In this document: positions 62,372 through 64,000 of the stretch, piece by piece
Layout: each line of letters starts with the position of its first letter
Numbering within the stretch: position 1 is the first letter of the stretch
Assembly (NCBI GenBank): GCA_016788045.1
Contig: JAEUTG010000029.1
Location: forward strand, 186,001 to 250,000
Reading direction: 5' to 3'
From: Bacteroidales bacterium
GTDB taxonomy: Bacteria; Bacteroidota; Bacteroidia; Bacteroidales; Lentimicrobiaceae
DNA: 64,000 nucleotides
The notes under the pieces: generated by a model
Seen by the model: the letters and a program-made list of their open reading frames with translations, nothing else
Told to the model about the DNA's origin: nothing
Database searches by the model: none
Translations under genes and position numbers: made by a program

Positions 62372-63589
62372 ATGAGAGTACAACAGATTAACACAACACT
62401 GAATTCTTCAGCTCCGGGTAAAATAGCCGAGGAGATAGGCAAAGTGCTTCAGGCGCATGGCCATGAAAGCTACATTGGCTATGGGAGAAGATCCAGGCCG
62501 AGCGCTTCACACAGCGTGAAGATCGGTAATTTTGTGGATCAGTCTTTCCATGGAGTCATTACACGCCTGTTCGACCTGCATGGTTTTGGTTCGGTGGGAG
62601 CTACAAGGAAATTTGTAAAAAAGGTCCGGGAGATCAATCCCGACATCATACATCTCCACAATATTCACGGGTATTTCATCAATCTTGAGATTCTGTTTGA
62701 ATACCTGAAAGAAACAGGAAAGCCTGTGGTGTGGACCCTGCACGATTGCTGGCCTTTTACCGGCCACTGCAGTCATTTCGACTTTGTGGACTGTCAGAAA
62801 TGGAGAACCCAATGCTTTGAATGCCCCAACAAGCAGGTTTATCCAAGAAGTCTTTTGCTGGATAATTCAAGGAGCAACTATCTGAGGAAGCGCGAAGCCT
62901 TTTCAGGGCTTAAATCACTTACCATTGTAACACCTTCTGACTGGCTGAAGGCTCATGTGGAGAACTCTTTCCTGAAGGAATACCGCACCATTACCATCAA
63001 CAACGGGATTGACCTGAATGTATTCAGAACTGAAACCGGCACAACTCCATTAACGGAGAAACTGAAGTCGGACGGGCGCAAAATGGTACTCGGAGTTGCC
63101 AATCTCTGGGGCAAACACAAGGGACTTGCCGACTTTGTGCGGCTGAGTGCTGATTTGCCGGAAAATTATCACATCGTTCTGGTTGGACTGAACAAGGTTC
63201 AGCAGAAAAACCTTCCGCGAAATATCACCGGGATCAGCCGTACCGAAAGTGTTCAGGAACTGGCTGCTTTGTACGCGGCAGCCGATGTTTTTGTAAATCC
63301 GACCTATGTGGATAATTTCCCTACCACCAACATCGAAGCACTTGCCTGCGGAACCCCGGTAATTACTTACGACACCGGTGGAAGCCCTGAGGCAATCAGT
63401 GAAACCACCGGGCACATTGTGCGTAAGGGTGATATTCCGGGCCTGATGGCATCTGTCAGGTTGTTCTGTGAAAACGGGAAAAACCATTATTCGGCTGCCT
63501 GCCGGAACAGGGCAGAAGCCCTTTATGACAAGAATGAGCGTTTCAACGATTATATTAATCTTTTCAGGAGTCTGCTCCAGAATAAATAG
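62372..63589 (+). CDS. Glycosyltransferase, GT4 (WcaC-like), tandem copy 1
   Basis: This 405-residue GT4 protein begins MRVQQINTTLNSSAPGKIAEE, typical of the WcaC/WcfI-like branch, with the central VWTLHDCWPFTGHCSHF and Cys-containing CQKWRTQCFECP segment that is shared by this branch, and donor motif DVFVNPTYVDNFPTTNIEALACGTP. The next gene encodes a close relative: its first 97 codons match at about 70 per cent. The pair is probably the result of recent tandem duplication. Donor unknown. Confidence 0.88.
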   Translation: MRVQQINTTLNSSAPGKIAEEIGKVLQAHGHESYIGYGRRSRPSASHSVKIGNFVDQSFHGVITRLFDLHGFGSVGATRKFVKKVREINPDIIHLHNIHGYFINLEILFEYLKETGKPVVWTLHDCWPFTGHCSHFDFVDCQKWRTQCFECPNKQVYPRSLLLDNSRSNYLRKREAFSGLKSLTIVTPSDWLKAHVENSFLKEYRTITINNGIDLNVFRTETGTTPLTEKLKSDGRKMVLGVANLWGKHKGLADFVRLSADLPENYHIVLVGLNKVQQKNLPRNITGISRTESVQELAALYAAADVFVNPTYVDNFPTTNIEALACGTPVITYDTGGSPEAISETTGHIVRKGDIPGLMASVRLFCENGKNHYSAACRNRAEALYDKNERFNDYINLFRSLLQNK

Positions 63590-63708
63590 CGGTTCGGATT
63601 TACCCAGTTCTGAAAAATTCCGGGATGTATTATTTCAGAAGGGGTCAATTTTTCACTCAGGGGAATTACCGGGATAAAGTTCATTCCCCTTTTTAAACGA
63701 CTGTAATT

Positions 63709-64000
63709 ATGATTGTTCAACAAATCAATACGACGCTGAATACTGCAGCGCCCGGAAGAATTGCCGAAGAGATCGGCAAAGTTCTGCTGGCTCACGGGCA
63801 TTCAAGTTATATCGGGTTTGGCAGAAGCGAACGCCCAAGCGAATCGAAGCTGATCAAGATTGGCAACAACCTGGATCAGGCATTGCATGGCGCCAAAACC
63901 CGTTTGTTCGATAAACATGGATTCGGTTCGCACCATGCAACTGCAAGGTTTGTGAAACAAATTGACAACATTAATCCGGATATCATTCATTTACACAACA
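63709..64000 (+). CDS. Glycosyltransferase, GT4 (WcaC-like), tandem copy 2, cut by window end
   Basis: The first 97 codons of a gene that runs past the right edge. The start MIVQQINTTLNTAAPGRIAEE and the later INPDIIHLHN align without gaps to the preceding glycosyltransferase, with about 69 of 97 residues identical by my count. It is the N-terminal acceptor domain of a GT4 protein. The donor domain is outside the window, so completeness cannot be judged. Confidence 0.85.
   Translation, partial: MIVQQINTTLNTAAPGRIAEEIGKVLLAHGHSSYIGFGRSERPSESKLIKIGNNLDQALHGAKTRLFDKHGFGSHHATARFVKQIDNINPDIIHLHN

Overview
The window comes from a member of the Bacteroidota, most likely an anaerobe related to the Bacteroidales/Marinilabiliales. 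Evidence: type IX secretion genes (GldJ, PorP/SprF, two PorU sortases), TonB-dependent metal uptake, many upstream TAnnTTTG promoter boxes (the Bacteroidota -7 element), few Shine-Dalgarno sites, and a tungsten-type aldehyde:ferredoxin oxidoreductase. I recognised no rRNA, tRNA, insertion sequence or CRISPR array. Bases 1-243 and 2655-2907 hold no gene I can support.

Layout. (A) 0.2-8.9 kb is a surface polysaccharide locus: an MBOAT acyltransferase with an SGNH-like partner on the plus strand, converging on a minus-strand run of Wzx flippase, FkbM methyltransferase (frame broken at an A8 run), Wzy-like polymerase, GT2 and GT4. (B) 9.6-18.8 kb is about aldehydes and tungsten: two aldehyde dehydrogenases (aminoadipate-semialdehyde type and PruA type), a tungstate-binding lipoprotein, a ModE-like regulator, the tungsten oxidoreductase behind a clear palindromic operator, and a ThiF/ThiS-like pair that may serve the metal cofactor. 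(C) 18.8-31.2 kb is mostly core: FolC, TonB-ExbD-ExbB, an ECF sigma/anti-sigma unit with two Spy/CpxP-like proteins, a probable copper-acquisition operon (OprC-like receptor, MbnP-like lipoprotein, His-rich NifX-like protein), AnmK and MurF. (D) 31.3-41.7 kb carries gldJ and porP on the minus strand and a tandem pair of complete PorU sortases on the plus strand. (E) 41.8-44.6 kb has a PfkB sugar kinase, a PlsC-like acyltransferase and an MFS transporter. (F) 45.3 kb to the right edge is a second polysaccharide locus: a winged-helix/nucleotidyltransferase-like regulator, Wzx, an asparagine-synthetase-like protein without its glutaminase cysteine, EpsG/Wzy, three paralogues of a CE4-like deacetylase family, two ATP-grasp ligases, a hexapeptide acyltransferase and six glycosyltransferases, the last cut by the window edge.

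Most unusual content: the second polysaccharide locus combines three CE4-like paralogues with three ATP-dependent amide/ester-forming enzymes, which suggests a polysaccharide that is N-deacetylated and then amidated or conjugated to amino acids. Other notable items are the doubled T9SS sortase, the copper receptor with both CxxxM and HxM motifs spaced as in OprC, the palindromic operators at the tungsten enzyme and the copper operon, and several families of short palindromic repeats between genes. Region 45.8-50.3 kb and the first 2.9 kb are clearly more AT-rich than the rest, as expected for exchanged surface-polysaccharide genes.
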